From positions 953,413,033-953,477,032 of the forward strand of contig OY728145.1 in the NCBI GenBank assembly GCA_963277665.1: 64,000 nucleotides of DNA, given 5' to 3'. The DNA is from Viscum album. Lineage: Eukaryota > Streptophyta > Magnoliopsida > Santalales > Viscaceae. This document shows positions 60,335 through 64,000 of this stretch, piece by piece; the stretch's first letter is position 1, and each line of letters starts with the position of its first letter. The position numbers were made by a program, and so were the translations under genes. The notes beneath the pieces are model-generated. The model was not told the DNA's origin. It searched no databases and saw nothing but the letters and a program-made list of their open reading frames with translations.

Positions 60335-61699
60335 ATACAGAAGGAAATCATTTTTACCTTCCACTAGTAAAACGTCCCCATATCATATATTATCCTCTCA
60401 ATCATGTATCACCCAAATATTATTTGAAATATGGTTTTGAATTATTTAGATCCTTTCAATTTTATTTACTTCAAACAACATTGAATATAGACTTTGTTAT
60501 ATAAAATAAATAAGTTTTAATTGTTTTTAATGTAACAAAATATTAATACTACACTACATATATAAAATTAAATTGCTTTTGGTACATGAAACGCTATGTT
60601 TGGATTATGATAAACATTGTTTTGAGTTCCTTCTATAGCTTGTAATGAATGTCAGACTGTGTTTTACTAAACTATAATATAGTATTAATATTATTATGTA
60701 ATTGTTAATATAATTATCACATAGATATTAGAATGGAATATATGAATGATGTTGAATAAATTATGAAACCATGGTTTACACATGTATATAAAATCAATCA
60801 TTGGATTATCAATTATTTATAAATGAAAGTATGAACTAATTTCTAATAATGAAATTCCATTTTGAAGAAAACTAGTTTCTATATATAAACACTATTTTAT
60901 CTCTATAATGATTAAAAAAAATTATTGATTAAAATTTCAATAAATTTTATATATAATATATTTAATCAAATTCTTTGACACTCATCCAATATATTTTATA
61001 AGAATAATATGACAATAAAAAATAATTTTTGAATAAAAATATGTAATTTTTTTAAAAAAATATCATATTCCTTTTAATGTTGAACCCAAATTAAATCCAA
61101 TTCATGAATCATTTAAATATGTTTTGAAAATAATAATAATCAATTATTAAATATTATTATCTAAATTTCAATTCTGTTATTCTTTGGAATTTTTATATAA
61201 CATTTCATATTGGGATAAATAGTGACCAACGCTGAATTTTTAATGAAAACTCATTTTTGTCTAATTTAATTATATTGTTAAATTATAATATAATTTTTTT
61301 TTATTTTATAATAATATTTATTAAAAATATTTTAATATAATTTAGGTCATTAAAACCAATTTCAAATTGATATTATATATAAAAGCATTTCAAGCTCTTA
61401 TAGAATTTTCTCTTAAAAAGCTCATGGTCACGACAAGACTATGGGATTAATTTTATATTAATTTAAATAACACATTTTATAAAAATTTGCTATAATTTAT
61501 GAAATATTTTTAATAATCATAATTTATAGTTTCTAATAAGGAAAACTTAGTTTTTTAAAGAAATTATTAATGAATTTACTAAAAATTATTTACAATGATT
61601 AAGTTAAAAATAAGGTTATTTAATGGTTAAACATTAATTTAAGGGGAAAAATAAATTAGACACAAGAACAACATACATTTTCTAGAAATAATTATAAAA
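60335..61699. other. Gene-free AT-rich stretch, possibly the U3 part of the following LTR
   Basis: No gene or defined repeat. By analogy with the gypsy LTR, whose TATA box lies 1.36 kb from its start, the LTR at the right edge could begin near 60.4-60.6 kb. I found no clear TGTAAC terminus with a target duplication. Confidence 0.4.
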
Positions 61700-64000
61700 A
61701 TTCACATATATTATATAATATTAATAGATATTGTTGTCACATTACTGGGGGGCGACCTCTCAAAAGTTTTTATCTTTTAATATTTAAAATAATGAAACTC
61801 ATCCCACACTATAAAAGGAAACTCACACCTCAATTCTTTAAACATATAAACCCATTTTCCTCACCCAAACCCTGACCCAATAACTTTAAAAAATCCTTCC
61901 CCTAAACCTATAATTCTCACTTTAGTCGTAAATCCATCCAACAAATCCATTTGGTGAAAACAAAAAAGGTGTTAAACAAAAAAACGTAATGTTCATCAAC
62001 ATGAATTTCTATTTTATTTTTTATATACCCATAATGTTATTTTTATTCCATTATTATATATTAAAAATTTATTCTTAATATACTGATATTTTTTATTCTA
62101 TTATTTATACCAACACCTATAGAGACAACCATGTAATGGGTATCAAACTTAACCTTGGTGTTTACAGCGGACTACCACCTCTCGAAACAGTGTCTTCCGT
62201 TTATCCATTACCATCTCAGGGTTGATAAATATGATAGAAAACAATTTTATCATATAAATAATATTTTTGATTTATTTATTATTATTTAATTATTATATAT
62301 CAAAATACTTCATGCCTTCCATTTTTTGTGAATATGATAAGTTCATCTTTTGATATGCGGACAAATATCTCTTCGATGTGATGTGATTCGTTCACACGTT
62401 ACATGGAATGTAATAAAATTTGTTTTAGTAATATTATATGATATATATTAAATAATAATTATAATTTTACTAGAACATATATATACATATATTTCATTTA
62501 CATTATATTTATTAATATGATAACAAAACATAAACAATATTTATGCATACGTACGTCCTACCATCTCTAGAAACAGTGTAATCCATTCATTATTTATTTC
62601 ATGTATAGATTGTTATATATATTTATATATATAATATTTATTATTTTTAAATCATTTTTAAATTTATTGAAATGATTAAATCATTATTTGTGAAATTGTA
62701 CAAGGAATAATAATTGAAAACATATACAAAAACCATAGCAGTTATTACCCCAAACGGAAATTTGACATGATATTTTCAATAAATGGGTAATATAAAGTTA
62801 CAATAAAATATTATATGGTATTATATATAATAATATTTATATTTTTTATATTTTTAATAAAAATATAGAGATTAAAAATAATGTTTGAACTTTTAAAAAT
62901 AATGTCTAGATATAAGTTTAGGTTTTCTCATTTCACTTTTATTTTGGTGAGATATATATTATATTCACCAATTATTTTTTTGATGTGTATAGTTCAAAAT
63001 TAATTATTTTACCGTGATTATATTTTAATTCATGAAATTAAATCATTAAATTTATTTTATTATTTATGTGGTCTCATGCTTCATAAGTAACTCATGTAAT
63101 ATGGGGATTTATAAACTCAGTTTTATTTCTATGAGTCTTTTTCCCTATTCACAGCTCATTTCTTTTGTGAGGTGTATATACTGACCATTGATGTATTATA
63201 TGATCATTAAAAACATTGTTATGGGTATTCACATATTAATTTTATGATCTATCTATTATTGGATTTATTGATTAAAATTTACAAAATTAGGGAAGTAATT
63301 TTGTCTGAACATATCATCTTTGAGACAGATGACATGTTATATACCATTATTCTTATATAATGTGTTTATACCTACATTTTACATTTATATATAGAATCTA
63401 AATATTTTCATTGGATTTTATGCTTCTTTAAATATAATTATCTCATGTTTATTTTTATTCAATGTTACCAAAGTGGTGAGAGTTTATTGCTATAGTGTCA
63501 ATGTTTATTAGGATTGTTTATGATCATGCTTCCATTAATTAAATATTACGATAAATATATCAATAACCCGCATATATATTTTTTATATTATGTTTATTCA
63601 TGAGATCACTAGGTCTATGAACAATTTTTCCACTTATTTGTAGTTATTATTATTAAGAATTTATTTTAATAAAATAGGATATAATTTTACTTTTCCATCA
63701 GAAATATATTTTCCATAAAAACAAGGTTTTCTATAAATGTTTTCAAACATGTTTTAAAATAATTCCTGAAATAAATTTTTATCCATTTGTTAGGTATTTA
63801 ATAAACAATGTTTTTGAAATTAATGTTCTTGTATCTTTCTTATTAGTTCATATTTCTATATTTTTATCGTTAAAAATTAATGTCTAACATTTATGGATTT
63901 ACCAACCATCATGACTATAATTTAATTGAAGCTTCCTCTGAATGTTTAAAAGGATATTTTGAAATAAAATGTATTTCATAATATTTTGTATTTTCATATA
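61700..64000 (+). mobile_element. Diverged chromovirus-type LTR, truncated by the window end
   Basis: Order and spacing match the LTR at 14485: TATA box 61810 (offset 45969), motif GCGGACTACCACCTCTCG at 62167 (offset about 45960), its second and third copies at 62357 and 62556, then a GGTAATA block near 62785. From 62921 to the end it is collinear with 82-1300 of this window (TTTATT-GGTGAGATATAT, ATGGGGATTT, GTGTATATACT, TTATTAGGATTGTTTATGAT). No coding content. The 3' end lies outside the window. Confidence 0.7.
61810..61818 (+). promoter_or_regulatory. Candidate TATA box of the diverged LTR
   Basis: TATAAAAGG followed by a C-rich leader with CCCATTTTCCTCACCC, in the same setting as at 15841. 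Confidence 0.5.

Noticed and set aside
1..64000. The whole window as one giant LTR retrotransposon bounded by the edge LTRs
   Set aside because: The termini lie outside the window, no gag-pol belonging to such an element is visible outside the nested insertions, and independent insertions explain the data equally well.

Overview
This window looks like heterochromatic intergenic DNA of a large seed-plant nuclear genome. It is AT-rich, I see no convincing host gene, tRNA or rRNA gene, and almost everything recognisable is a plant transposable element or a tandem repeat. The lineages seen (a chromovirus-type Ty3/gypsy element, a Ty1/copia element with long LTRs, and a CACTA DNA transposon with a tnp2 transposase and a second Ulp1-like gene) are typical of angiosperms. 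I cannot name the species.

Left part (1-27.2 kb): a diverged LTR remnant (1 to about 2640) precedes three tandem copies of a unit of about 2.6 kb (4025-11842). An inverted remnant of the same LTR type follows (11843-14484, minus strand). It was split by a complete but mutated Ty3/gypsy chromovirus (14485-26936) with two LTRs of about 3.7 kb, a perfect 5-bp target duplication (ACATC), PBS, PPT, gag, protease, RT-RNase H, integrase and chromodomain. The rest of the split remnant resumes at 26937.

Middle part (27.2-35.8 kb): gene-free AT-rich DNA, then two very regular tandem arrays, one of 112-bp units (32.65-34.24 kb, with degenerate units from 31.9 kb) and one of 54-bp units (34.35-35.2 kb).

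Right-centre (35.8-56.0 kb): a 20-kb CACTA transposon (35816-56046) inserted between the two copies of a 97-bp direct repeat. In order it carries a terminal inverted repeat, about 10 subterminal palindromes, a G-rich minisatellite, a decayed tnp2 transposase gene, a decayed multi-exon second gene (En/Spm-type domain plus Ulp1-like protease), a second G-rich minisatellite, about 12 palindromes and the other terminal repeat. A Ty1/copia element on the minus strand (44807-53376) sits inside what was an intron of about 80 bp in the second gene.

Right edge (56.0-64.0 kb): a unique-looking stretch rich in CTTGCGCGCAAG-like motifs, a probable non-autonomous CACTA-like element (57708-60334) with an extremely AT-rich core, AT-rich DNA, and another diverged chromovirus-type LTR running off the window end.

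All protein-coding genes found are element genes broken by in-frame stops or frameshifts, so they are called pseudogenes. No previously undescribed protein system is evident. The points most worth a second look are structural: the paired G-rich arrays inside the CACTA element, the indel-free 112-bp and 54-bp arrays, the 2.6-kb tandem unit between inverted LTR remnants, the intronic copia insertion, and the loss of the catalytic cysteine in the CACTA Ulp1-like protein.
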